In this document: piece by piece, positions 8,883 through 17,449 of the stretch
How the letters are laid out: every line of letters starts with the position of its first letter
Position numbering within the stretch: position 1 is the first letter of the stretch
NCBI RefSeq assembly: GCF_015356785.1
Contig: NZ_JAAEJV010000008.1
Location: 1-49,832, forward strand
Direction: 5' to 3'
From: Candidatus Neptunochlamydia vexilliferae
GTDB lineage: Bacteria; Chlamydiota; Chlamydiia; Chlamydiales; Simkaniaceae
Length of the DNA: 49,832 nt
Made by a program: the position numbers and the translations under genes
Notes under the pieces: generated by a model
Told to the model about the DNA's origin: nothing
Seen by the model: only the letters and a program-made list of their open reading frames with translations
The model's database searches: none

Positions 8883-9731
8883 CTACGAAAACAGCTTTTG
8901 ATAGGCGAGCTTGCCTAAAGAGGGGGAGCAAAACAGAGGGACCTTCTCAGGGCGGCGTAGCGCCCCATGCCAGAAAAAATCCTTAAAAAACCGGAGCCAG
9001 GTTCGAGGTCCCGAGCGATAAAAGAAGAGAAATTGTTCTCGACGGTTAAGCTCTTTTCCATACCAGCAGTTCATAGAAATCGAAGCATCTGGCGCATAGA
9101 TATGGTGGAACCACCCTTTAGGGATGAATAGGTATTCCCCAGGACCGATTTCCCCTTTCCATATGTCCACCTTCCGAAACTTGGGAAATTTTTCAAAGTC
9201 TGGACTCACCGGATTTACCTGGGTCTTTGTAAAATTTTGGGGCAATGGGTAGAGATGTTTCGCCGCTTCGGGGGGAGCCAAAAAAACCTTTTTCTTCCCA
9301 TCAATCTGGATGAGAAAATTATCATTGTAGTCATAGTGAAGGCCAGATTGAGTGTTCTTCCCGATCCATAGGTAGGTATAAATGGGGTCTTTAGGGGCCT
9401 CTTTAGGAAGCAGAGGTGAAAGATCGTAGTCGTCGGATAAACCTTCAAATGCCGTCATCTCTTGTTGAGCAAGGTAGCACCGATCGGTGGAAGACATAAA
9501 GTCAACCGCTTCTTTTAAGGTCATCTCCTTTGCATGCCCCTCGGAACCATGGAGGTAGGGAGAGAGTTGGTCTGGCAAATTATAGTTTAAGGTAACTTTG
9601 AGATCTCCAAAAGCCTCTTTAAAAAAGTTGGGGGACCATTTCTTAATAGCAGGCCAACTGTCAAGTCCTTCAGTGATAATGCAAGGGGCTTTTCGTCCTT
9701 CTGGGAACTGCTTTAAACGCTCAATTTTCAT
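8883..9731 (-). CDS. JmjC/cupin_8-type Fe(II)/2-oxoglutarate oxygenase
   Basis: 282 residues, about the usual length for stand-alone JmjC-like hydroxylases. The iron ligands are visible as H132 and D134 in SGLHYDYNDNF and a distal His in GWFHHIYAPD (209-210). N138 and the following Q-I-D-G-K-K give the factor-inhibiting-HIF-like 2-oxoglutarate pocket. These enzymes hydroxylate side chains of proteins, peptides or small molecules. The gene overlaps the upstream oxygenase by four bases (ATGA at 9728-9731), so both are co-translated. In this setting it is most likely a tailoring hydroxylase of the biosynthetic cluster; the substrate is unknown. Confidence 0.85.
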   Translation of the reverse strand: MKIERLKQFPEGRKAPCIITEGLDSWPAIKKWSPNFFKEAFGDLKVTLNYNLPDQLSPYLHGSEGHAKEMTLKEAVDFMSSTDRCYLAQQEMTAFEGLSDDYDLSPLLPKEAPKDPIYTYLWIGKNTQSGLHYDYNDNFLIQIDGKKKVFLAPPEAAKHLYPLPQNFTKTQVNPVSPDFEKFPKFRKVDIWKGEIGPGEYLFIPKGWFHHIYAPDASISMNCWYGKELNRREQFLFFYRSGPRTWLRFFKDFFWHGALRRPEKVPLFCSPSLGKLAYQKLFS

Positions 9732-10780
9732 GCGATAGGTTGGGGCTTTGTCATTGCGGAGACCATCACTCTACGCCCTCTATAGGGCATTCTTCCATGG
9801 GAGACCAAACGGTTATCTAGTACAAAAAACTCCCCATCTTTTAAAGGGAGCACCGCAGTATTTTTCCAAAAGGCTAACCCCATCTGGAAGCGGTCCCAGG
9901 CGGTGATTTTTTCCCCATTTTCTAAGTGGCAGTCATGCATTTTAAGGGGGTCACTCCCCTTCTTTAAAAAGGTGATAAAATCTTTTGAAAGAGAACTTCC
10001 AATCAAACTCAAAGAGCGGAGGCGATTTTTTATCCCTCCAAGCATCTTGTAAGCCATCCAGATATCGACACACTTATTATAGAAAACCGACTGATGAAGT
10101 GTATTGAACCAGACATCTTCTTCACCATTTAAAGTAAGGGTGGCCGGAACGGTAAATAAAAAACGGGTCATATCATAAGAGATTCGCTTAACCGTGTGGG
10201 CTCCTTCTCCTTTGGCAAATGCCTCGATTAACTCGATGTTTTTCGGGATAAGGCTATTGGCAAGAAAGAGCTTATCTTCAAGGACAAGCATACTCTTGAG
10301 TTTCTGTAAGCGATATTTTTTCTGAACCTCTTGTGGAAGGGATTGATACACCTTTCGACAGTCAGCAACTAAGCTTTCCCCACCCCAGGGTGCAGAGGTC
10401 AAGGAGCAGAACATGATTTTAGGAGGAACCTTTGAGACAAACGAGTCCTCGTTATGCATCGACAAAGGCATCGGAACATCTTTAAGATCTGGACTTGCAA
10501 CATCGGACACAAACCGTGTTCTTTTTGTCCCAACAGCACCATCAAAAACATGTTTGTCGGTCAGATTCTCATCGATTGCAAGAGCGACTTTTTCAAAATC
10601 GCTCCCTTTCTTGATAGAAAATCCCTTAAAGAGAACCCCACCATACTTTCCGATTTGCTCTTCTAAAAAAGGGCGATGATCAAGAGCCCAGTCTCTTAGA
10701 AAATCGGGAGAGCAATTTTCTTTTGGCGAGACTTCGATAAGAAAATGTTTATCTGACTTTTCAATCTTGACTTTTTCCAT
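9728..10780 (-). CDS. SyrP/TauD-like non-heme iron oxygenase (copy 1)
   Basis: 350 residues, TauD/TfdA fold. The metal triad is readable as MHNED (H109, E111) and SHGRMPYRGRR (H328, with the 2-oxoglutarate-binding Arg near 336-337). The HxE version of the motif, with HGRxPxxGRR at the end, is typical of the SyrP branch, which beta-hydroxylates amino acids tethered to carrier proteins; that substrate class is family knowledge, not shown here. It is first in a two-gene minus-strand operon with the JmjC-like enzyme. It is paralogous to the product at 11585-12679 (shared HNED, GGE(S/T)LVADCRK and HGRMP blocks). It diverges from the PPTase gene with only about 17-60 bases between the starts. Confidence 0.87.
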   Translation of the reverse strand: MEKVKIEKSDKHFLIEVSPKENCSPDFLRDWALDHRPFLEEQIGKYGGVLFKGFSIKKGSDFEKVALAIDENLTDKHVFDGAVGTKRTRFVSDVASPDLKDVPMPLSMHNEDSFVSKVPPKIMFCSLTSAPWGGESLVADCRKVYQSLPQEVQKKYRLQKLKSMLVLEDKLFLANSLIPKNIELIEAFAKGEGAHTVKRISYDMTRFLFTVPATLTLNGEEDVWFNTLHQSVFYNKCVDIWMAYKMLGGIKNRLRSLSLIGSSLSKDFITFLKKGSDPLKMHDCHLENGEKITAWDRFQMGLAFWKNTAVLPLKDGEFFVLDNRLVSHGRMPYRGRRVMVSAMTKPQPIA

Positions 10781-10842
10781 GGGACCATATTAATCTCTTG
10801 AAAAATCGTTTGTCAAGAAAAACTTTCCCCTTAGAGGTTTCA

Positions 10843-11559
10843 GTGGAGCCAAGAAATTGTAGACTAAAAAGTGGGGAAACTCATATCTGGTACCTGTCTC
10901 CTTCTGAGGTCGAGATCAAGACCCACTTTTTGTCTTCCGATGAAATTGAAAGAGGGAAGGCATTTCGTTTTGATAGGCATAGAAAGACATTTTGGGCGTA
11001 CCGTATCCTTTTAAGAAAAGTGCTATCTCTATATACGGGAGTGCCCCCGGAAGAGCTTTTATTCAATTATACCCCTTTTGGAAAGCCCTACATTGATCAT
11101 GAATTCCCCTTGTGGTTTAACCTTTCCCATACAGAGCCTTTAGCCGCTTTAGCCATCACAGGTGATTGTCCTGTCGGCATAGACATCGAAAAAGTGGGCC
11201 CAATCGAAGACTTAGAGGGTCTTGTTGATCAGTTTTTTTCACCTCAAGAATTTCGAGAGTTTAAGAGCCTTAATAAAAAAGAACAAACCGATGCTTTTTA
11301 TTTTCTTTGGACATGTAAAGAGTCCTATGTGAAAGGAATTGGAGAAGGGCTTTTCCACTCTTTGGACCGGTTTTCCGTTCCCTTGATCCCTTACTTGAAA
11401 AGTCCCGAGCAAAGGGGGGCTATTACCGGAACACAGTGGTTTTTCCATAGCACTACCCTCTCCTTTAAGGGAGAAAAATATGTCATATCTTGCTCTTTTA
11501 AAAACCCTAAGATGCTCGTTCAAACAAATTTTTTTGCTGAAAAACATCTTTTAGAGTAA
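10843..11559 (+). CDS. Sfp-type 4'-phosphopantetheinyl transferase
   Basis: This enzyme transfers phosphopantetheine from CoA to a carrier-protein serine. The three family motifs are present: CPVGIDIE with the Mg-binding Asp/Glu, FFSPQEFREF, and WTCKESYVKGIGEG with the catalytic Lys/Glu. The length is about 238-253 residues, normal for the Sfp class. There is no ATG at the front: the frame can begin at TTG 10798 (no ribosome-binding site) or at GTG 10843, with AGAGG six bases upstream, which I prefer. The nearest plausible partner domains (carrier proteins) are not found in this window, although an adenylation enzyme is. The next gene follows after about 25 bases in the same direction. Confidence 0.88.
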   Translation: MEPRNCRLKSGETHIWYLSPSEVEIKTHFLSSDEIERGKAFRFDRHRKTFWAYRILLRKVLSLYTGVPPEELLFNYTPFGKPYIDHEFPLWFNLSHTEPLAALAITGDCPVGIDIEKVGPIEDLEGLVDQFFSPQEFREFKSLNKKEQTDAFYFLWTCKESYVKGIGEGLFHSLDRFSVPLIPYLKSPEQRGAITGTQWFFHSTTLSFKGEKYVISCSFKNPKMLVQTNFFAEKHLLE

Positions 11560-11584
11560 GCTCTTTAGAAAAGGAGCTAGCCCA

Positions 11585-12679
11585 ATGAGCCAAGCAGTAA
11601 AAATCACAGAGTCTCCAGACCACTTTTTATTACAAATCGAGCCTCTACAAGATACCTCTACAAGTCATTTAAAACAGTGGTTAAAAGAATCTCACTCTTT
11701 CATTCAGGAAAAAATGATCGAATATGGAGGGATCTACTTTAAGGGTTTCGATGTTGAAACCGCCCAGGATTTTGAAGATATCGCGATTGAAATCGACCCT
11801 CATCTGTGTGACCGTCATCCATTTAATTGTAGCACACGCACCTGGCATACAAAGTATACCTGCGAGGTTGCAAACCCCAACATTAAAAAATCTCTAATCC
11901 CTAAGGGGATGCATAATGAAGATGCCTATGTTGGAAAGATTCCAAAGACCATTTTTTTTCACCCTTTAGAGCCTTCTAAAGAAGGAGGAGAAACCCTTGT
12001 TGCGGATTGTCGCAAAATCTACCGACTCCTACCAGAAAAACTGAAAAAAAAGCTTAGGGGAAAAGCCATGCGAAATGACCTTGTGATGCATGACGAGGCT
12101 CTTCTTGTAAATGGAAGGATTCCCAAAAGCATGGAAGCTATTGAGCAATTGGGAGCTTCCCACAACTCAAAAGAGACCGTCCGAATATCGGATAATTTAA
12201 CCCGGTTTCGCTTTGAAATTCCTGCCGTTATTAACTGTGAGGGGTGTCCTGACCCTGTTTGGTTCAATCTCATCTATATCGCCCCAACCCTTAGCTATAA
12301 CACCTACATCGATACTTGGTTTGCTTATAGTCACTTAGGTGGATGTCTCAATAAGCTCCGAGCAATCCGGATCATTTTTTCCACCCTTTATAAGGATATC
12401 AAGTTCTGGGTCAAAAGTCTCTTTAATCGGAACCCTGAAGACCCCAATTATCTTTCTGAAGTGGGTCACTACTCTCTAACCGATGGGACAAAAATCTCAT
12501 TTTGGGAACGGGTTCAGATTAACCTTGCTATTTGGAAGAGCGCTGCGGTGGTTCCCCTAAAAAAGGGAGAGATCGTTGCCTTAGACAATCGCCTCACCTC
12601 TCATGGAAGGATGCCTTTTAAAGGAAGGCGGGTTTTCTTGGCAGCGCTTGGATCCCTTATGGATGTATCGCCCGCTTAG
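11585..12679 (+). CDS. SyrP/TauD-like non-heme iron oxygenase (copy 2)
   Basis: 364 residues with the same architecture as the product at 9728-10780. Iron ligands are H110 and E112 in GMHNED and H340 in SHGRMPFKGRR, with the Arg residues that bind 2-oxoglutarate. A block of about 20 residues (EGGETLVADCRK and flanks) is nearly shared by both copies, so they arose by duplication, then diverged. It lies directly downstream of the PPTase gene with AAGGAG before the ATG. Its stop overlaps the stop region of the convergent PLP enzyme by four bases. Likely role: hydroxylation of a carrier-bound or free amino acid intermediate, by analogy with SyrP; the substrate is unknown. Confidence 0.87.
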   Translation: MSQAVKITESPDHFLLQIEPLQDTSTSHLKQWLKESHSFIQEKMIEYGGIYFKGFDVETAQDFEDIAIEIDPHLCDRHPFNCSTRTWHTKYTCEVANPNIKKSLIPKGMHNEDAYVGKIPKTIFFHPLEPSKEGGETLVADCRKIYRLLPEKLKKKLRGKAMRNDLVMHDEALLVNGRIPKSMEAIEQLGASHNSKETVRISDNLTRFRFEIPAVINCEGCPDPVWFNLIYIAPTLSYNTYIDTWFAYSHLGGCLNKLRAIRIIFSTLYKDIKFWVKSLFNRNPEDPNYLSEVGHYSLTDGTKISFWERVQINLAIWKSAAVVPLKKGEIVALDNRLTSHGRMPFKGRRVFLAALGSLMDVSPA

Positions 12680-13953
12680 GATCCTTCAAGATCCATGGGG
12701 TGAAAAGGGGCCCCAATACTTCTCCAGTCAAGTGCAATACTTTGAAAAGCATCTAGAAGTGCATCGATGTGCTCTGGCTTGTTACTCGATGTAATCGTGA
12801 GGCGAAGAGCCTCTTTTCCTCGGGGCATCGTCGGGTAAGGGCAAGAGGTTAGGAAAATCCCTTTGTTGTAGAGTTTTCTTGAAGCCTCAAGGAGGCGGTC
12901 GGTCTCTCCAACCCAAACCGAAATAATCGGAAATAGGGTCTTAGTCATTACATAAAAGCCCATCTGCCGCAGCCCTTCGACAAGGGTGTGGGTCATCTGA
13001 AAAACTTTAAGTCGCCTTTCTTCACCCACCTTAGGAAGGAGGTCGAGAGCAGCGTTTAGGATGCCAAGAGCAAAGGGAGTGGAGGGATGGGTATAGTCTA
13101 AAGGTTTGGCATATGCCATTAGAAACTCTTTCATCTTGGGGGTTACCAAAGCAAAAGCTGAGGCTGCAGCAAGTCCTTTTGCTGTTCCGGCAACATAGAG
13201 AATCGGATCATCTTTCTGGCAACCATAATGATTAATCACCCCATTTCCTCTAAACCCATAGGGCATCTGGGGGGTAGGGTTTTCACCAATAAATCCAAAG
13301 CCATGGGCATCATCGATATAAAGGAGGGCATTGTGCTTTCGAATAATGGGAAGGAGCTTGGGGAGGTTGGCATAATCCCCTGTCATACTGTAAACCCCAT
13401 CGACACAGACCATTTTTCTAGGAGCACTTCGATGCTCTTCAAGAATATTTTTCAAAGAGTCAAAGTCCTCATTTTCATAGCTTTTTAAAAGAGCTCCCTT
13501 ATCTCTAGCCACTTGAGAGGCTTGATACATCGTCGCATGAGCTGCTTTATCCAAGATAATCAGGTCTCCATGCCGCATAAGAGCGGGGATAATTCCGATA
13601 CTTGCTAATGTCGTATTTGGAAATAAAAGAGCCTCCTCCCCTCCCATAAAGTGAGCGAGTTTTTCCTCTAAGTTCGAAAAAAGGGTGTGGTAACCCATAA
13701 GTCGTGCGCGACTCGTATGAATTCCAAACTCTCTGGCTGCCTTCACTCCTTCAGCAAGAAGGGCCTCTTGGTCTTGGTCAAAACCTATATAATTACAGGA
13801 GGCAAAATCAAGGAGCTTTTTTCCTTTGGAATCGATGAGCTCTCTTCCATCCACCGAATGGATAACAACATTGTATTGGTGGCTTTCCCTGAGGGTTGCA
13901 AGGAGAGGATCTCTTTGCCCTTCGCCAATCGTAGAGATAAATCGATCTTGCAT
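12676..13953 (-). CDS. Alpha-oxoamine synthase family PLP enzyme (copy 1)
   Basis: 425 residues, fold type I aminotransferase superfamily, close in layout to BioF, KBL and serine palmitoyltransferase. These enzymes condense an amino acid with an acyl thioester and release CO2. The recognisable landmarks are LDKAAHATMYQ (the His that stacks on PLP), IDDAHGFGFIGE (Asp binding the PLP pyridine N) and YVAGTAKGLAAA, where the Lys (about residue 255) should form the Schiff base. The lysine loop differs from the classical T(F/L)(S/G)KAxG form. It is paralogous to the copy at 18061-19335 and keeps a long shared N-terminal block (HSVDGRELIDSKGKKLLDFA against RTLEDEKGHYLADFA). It is divergent from the adenylation gene across a 77-base gap. 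Confidence 0.88.
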   Translation of the reverse strand: MQDRFISTIGEGQRDPLLATLRESHQYNVVIHSVDGRELIDSKGKKLLDFASCNYIGFDQDQEALLAEGVKAAREFGIHTSRARLMGYHTLFSNLEEKLAHFMGGEEALLFPNTTLASIGIIPALMRHGDLIILDKAAHATMYQASQVARDKGALLKSYENEDFDSLKNILEEHRSAPRKMVCVDGVYSMTGDYANLPKLLPIIRKHNALLYIDDAHGFGFIGENPTPQMPYGFRGNGVINHYGCQKDDPILYVAGTAKGLAAASAFALVTPKMKEFLMAYAKPLDYTHPSTPFALGILNAALDLLPKVGEERRLKVFQMTHTLVEGLRQMGFYVMTKTLFPIISVWVGETDRLLEASRKLYNKGIFLTSCPYPTMPRGKEALRLTITSSNKPEHIDALLDAFQSIALDWRSIGAPFHPMDLEGS

Positions 13954-14030
13954 CGTTGATCCTTCGTGAAAAAATATATGAATCTACATTAGAATGATTT
14001 TAATTATTTGACAACGTTTAAGGAGACTTT

Positions 14031-15599
14031 ATGAGGTACCTATTGCATGATCTATTTATAGAAACCGTCATGAGAACCCCTGAAGCAATCGCCCTTGTTG
14101 AAGAATCTGGGAAAAGCTACTCCTACAAAGCGCTTAATCTCTTATCCAATCAATGCGGCCACTTGATTGAAAAAGAAAAAAAAGAGATGTGGAATAAACC
14201 TTATGTGGGCATTTTAGCAACCCCTCACCCTTTGAGTATTGCAGCGATTCTAGGAGCGTTAAAAGTGGGGTGCGCCTATGTCCCTCTAGATGAAAAGTCT
14301 CCATCAAGCCGTTTGCAAATGATTATTGAAAATACAGGCCTTGACCTCGTATTTGCCGATTCCCCCTTTTTTGAAAAACACCGCAAGCTCTTTCAAGATA
14401 ACCCTTCGTTAAAGGTGATTCTTTTAGATGGGGAAGAAATTTTAAACAACTCTTCAAAAGAAGTGGAAGGAAAAAACCAGGTCTCCGATGATCTGGCCTA
14501 TATTTTGCATAGCTCGGGATCAACCGGTGTCCCTAAGGGGATTATGCTTACTCATCGAAATGGGCGGACATTCATCGACTGGATGAAAAAAGAATTTAAA
14601 CTGACAAAAGATGATGTCATGATTTCTCGCGCTCCCTTCAAATTTGATCTTTCAACCTTTGACCTTTTTGATACCTTCGCCGCTGGGGCTAAACTGGTCC
14701 TATTTGATTGGCATAAAAAAAGGAACAGGGAGGAAAAACACCAAGACTATGTTGGTCTGATGGAAAGAGAGAAAGTCTCCCTTTTATACACCACCCCTTC
14801 CACCTTAATCACCTTGATGAACCACGGTGGGCTAAACCAGAGGAGAAGCGCTTTAAGGCAGATCATGTATGCTGGTGAGCCATTTCCTACTCCCCTTTTG
14901 AGACGTTTCCAAAACCTCTTACCTCAGGTTAAAATCAGCAATATTTATGGTCCAACAGAAACCAACATCATCACCTACTACCATATCGATCAGATCCCTG
15001 AAGATGATACCCCTATCCCCTTGGGTCATGTCGTCGATGATACCGAAATTATTGTTGTTCGGGAGGATAGAAGTGGGATTTGCGCTCCCAATGAGCTTGG
15101 AGAACTCTGGTGCCGAGGGGGAACAGTCACTTTAGGCTATCTTGGACTCAAGGATAAAACAGAGGAAAACCTCATCACTAGCCCCTTTCATCCCTACCCC
15201 TCAACCTTTTGGAGGACAGGAGACTTTGGATTCAGAGATACAGAGGGGCTCCTACACTACCGAGGAAGAAGGGATCATATGGTCAAGGTCAAGGGGTACC
15301 GGATCGAGCTTGGGGAAATCGAAGCAGCATTGGCAAAAATCGATGAGCTCGACCTATTTTGTGTGGTCCCTATAAAGGATGAAAAGTATGGGAACAAGCT
15401 CTATTGCCTCTACTCCCTTGCTCCAAGCAAAACAATCGGTAAGAAAGAGATTGCTGATTTTTTAGGAAAGCATCTTCCCGAATATATGATCCCTTGGAAA
15501 TTTATTGAGAAAAAAACGTTGCCAAAAACCTCAAGTGAAAAGGTTGACAGGATACGGTTAATGGAAGAACTCAAAGAAAGTTCCTTAATTGGTCCATAG
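14031..15599 (+). CDS. Stand-alone NRPS-type adenylation enzyme
   Basis: 522 residues, a complete AMP-forming adenylation domain with no condensation or carrier domain attached. Core motifs: HSSGSTGVPKG (about 160, phosphate loop), YGPTET (about 306), TGDFG (about 398), YRGRRDHMVKVKGYRIELGEIE hinge and C-terminal SSEKVDR with the catalytic Lys about ten residues from the end region. An FKFDLSTFDLF block supplies the conserved Asp expected for alpha-amino acid recognition. It should activate an amino acid as an acyl-adenylate and load it on a partner thiol. AAGGAG sits seven bases before the ATG. Its 3' end overlaps the convergent GNAT/ATP-grasp gene by about 29 bases. A candidate substrate is not assignable. 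Confidence 0.9.
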   Translation: MRYLLHDLFIETVMRTPEAIALVEESGKSYSYKALNLLSNQCGHLIEKEKKEMWNKPYVGILATPHPLSIAAILGALKVGCAYVPLDEKSPSSRLQMIIENTGLDLVFADSPFFEKHRKLFQDNPSLKVILLDGEEILNNSSKEVEGKNQVSDDLAYILHSSGSTGVPKGIMLTHRNGRTFIDWMKKEFKLTKDDVMISRAPFKFDLSTFDLFDTFAAGAKLVLFDWHKKRNREEKHQDYVGLMEREKVSLLYTTPSTLITLMNHGGLNQRRSALRQIMYAGEPFPTPLLRRFQNLLPQVKISNIYGPTETNIITYYHIDQIPEDDTPIPLGHVVDDTEIIVVREDRSGICAPNELGELWCRGGTVTLGYLGLKDKTEENLITSPFHPYPSTFWRTGDFGFRDTEGLLHYRGRRDHMVKVKGYRIELGEIEAALAKIDELDLFCVVPIKDEKYGNKLYCLYSLAPSKTIGKKEIADFLGKHLPEYMIPWKFIEKKTLPKTSSEKVDRIRLMEELKESSLIGP

Positions 15600-17385
15600 A
15601 GCCATCAAGCATCTCGAAAGAGCGCTCTCCGAATTCCTCTTTTACCTTCTTTGCAAAGGCTACAATATCTCCAGTAACCACATAATAAACAACCCTCTTA
15701 GAGTCGGTCGAATATGGAGAAAAAGAGAGGGGTATAAAGGCAAATCCGGACGTGTTGGAAGTCCCATAAAGGTGATTTTCTCCAAATTCTTGGTATTTTT
15801 TTAAATCCTCTTCATGGATGTAGTCAAACGAGGAAAAAACCTCTTCTTTATTTAGTAAACCAAGGTGATCCAAAAGACGTGCAACAGGAAGGCTTCCCAG
15901 CCAGCGAGCATTAAATTCAAGAATGTAGATCTCGCTTCCGTTTGATAGAGAATCGAAACCAACAAGGGTCCCTTTCTCCTTTGCATATCCCTCTTTTTGA
16001 AGAGCCCGGGTTGCTGCTAAAAGCGCCTTTTCCTCTTTTGAGGTTAGCTCAGCTGTCTTCTTAAAAAGGTTCCCATACCAAGAGCTTCCTGCGGTCAACT
16101 GGATAGAGGGGTAGAGATATTCAACCCTTTCGGGATAAACGATAAAGATATGTTCCGTTTCCACAAAGCTTGAAGGAACTCCTCTTTGCGCTAAAACCTG
16201 GGGCTTAGTGTCATGATTGGAACGAATAAAAGCATCGAGCTCCTTGGCGGTTGCAATCCTCTTAACATTATATCCTCCTCCCAAGCCATTTGCCTTTAGG
16301 TAAACCGGCTGGTTGGGAAAACCTAAGGACTCTAATGCTTCTGAAGTCAGGTCATCAAAGGAAAGAAGTTTTGAAGGCGAAATGGGAAATTCATAGAGCT
16401 TTGAAAGCTCTAAAAGGGAGGTTTTTGCATTCACCTTTTTGCTAATCGTTAGCTCTTCTTCTATCGAAAAAGTTTCGTTTAACAAAAATGAGTAGCCAAT
16501 GGTTGAGATCGTTGATATCCCTGTTTTTTTTGCTAACTCTTTTGCTAAAGGAGCAAAAGACTTGGAAGGGGCAAAGTGGATATTCTTTGTGACCTCTAAT
16601 CCCAGTTTTTCATGGATAGAAAACTGCCACTCAAGAAGAGAAGGAGCCTGCTGAAAGGCGGTATCTAGGATGACATGGTCTTCCTTATTAGCTGTTGCGG
16701 CTGCTGCAAGGGTAAAGGCGGTATTGTTTTGGGCATACTCTCTATCGGAGGCTTTTGCTTCTTCTGACAAAGCCTCTTCAGGAGTAATGGCACTTGATTC
16801 ATCAGAGTCAAGGGAGTAGATGACCGGCTCTCCTTGACTTCCTAATGTGGGGCCAACAAAGAGGACTTGATCGGTTGAAAGCTCTTTTTCCATAAAGATA
16901 CAGGCGCGATAGTCACCACTTGCTTCCTTAATCCACCTTTGCTGCCTTCCAAATTCTTTAAAACCTAACCTTTTATACAAAGAAAGTGCAGGGCTTTCAT
17001 CATAGACAAGAAGATGGAGAAATTCCATCTTAAACTGATCTCTAGCTAAAGAAAAAAGCGCGTGTAATAGCTGTGTTCCTAACCCTTGATTTCTCCATTT
17101 TTTGCCTATAATAATACCCAGTTCTGAATGATGAGCGGTCTTTGTATAAGGATCTGTAAATAGGGTTGCAATGCCACAGCAAATCCCTTCTTTTTCAATC
17201 GTTAAGCTTGATCCTTCCTTGATGTAACCCACCCAGTAATCGACAGCTTTTCCGATTTCTTCCTTGGTTTTTGCTAAAGGAAACCACTTTAGAGTTTCTT
17301 CATCATCTAACCATTGAAAGAGTTCGGTGCGATCTTTTTTTTGTGTTGGCCTGATTAGTAAATTAGGAGCTAGGATAGGTGTCAT
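15571..17385 (-). CDS. GNAT acetyltransferase / ATP-grasp ligase fusion
   Basis: 604 residues in two parts. Residues 1-170 form a RimJ/RimL-type GNAT fold, with a R-N-Q-G-L-G-T-Q acetyl-CoA-binding loop (KKWRNQGLGTQLL) and the usual YKRLGFKEFGR tail. Residues about 270-600 form an ATP-grasp domain with the nucleotide loop KANGLGGGYNV (about 363) and the metal-binding end EFNARWLGS (about 492, in place of the common EINPR). ATP-grasp ligases join a carboxylate to an amine or thiol via an acyl phosphate. Its second half is paralogous to the ATP-grasp protein at 19332-20639. The fusion suggests acylation and ligation on one polypeptide. It is divergent from the methyltransferase-like gene. Confidence 0.85.
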   Translation of the reverse strand: MTPILAPNLLIRPTQKKDRTELFQWLDDEETLKWFPLAKTKEEIGKAVDYWVGYIKEGSSLTIEKEGICCGIATLFTDPYTKTAHHSELGIIIGKKWRNQGLGTQLLHALFSLARDQFKMEFLHLLVYDESPALSLYKRLGFKEFGRQQRWIKEASGDYRACIFMEKELSTDQVLFVGPTLGSQGEPVIYSLDSDESSAITPEEALSEEAKASDREYAQNNTAFTLAAAATANKEDHVILDTAFQQAPSLLEWQFSIHEKLGLEVTKNIHFAPSKSFAPLAKELAKKTGISTISTIGYSFLLNETFSIEEELTISKKVNAKTSLLELSKLYEFPISPSKLLSFDDLTSEALESLGFPNQPVYLKANGLGGGYNVKRIATAKELDAFIRSNHDTKPQVLAQRGVPSSFVETEHIFIVYPERVEYLYPSIQLTAGSSWYGNLFKKTAELTSKEEKALLAATRALQKEGYAKEKGTLVGFDSLSNGSEIYILEFNARWLGSLPVARLLDHLGLLNKEEVFSSFDYIHEEDLKKYQEFGENHLYGTSNTSGFAFIPLSFSPYSTDSKRVVYYVVTGDIVAFAKKVKEEFGERSFEMLDGSMDQLRNFL

Positions 17386-17449
17386 AACATTTTTTCATTG
17401 CAGATATTCTATATTTTAAAATAGTATGATCTTTTTTGGTAAGGAAAAA

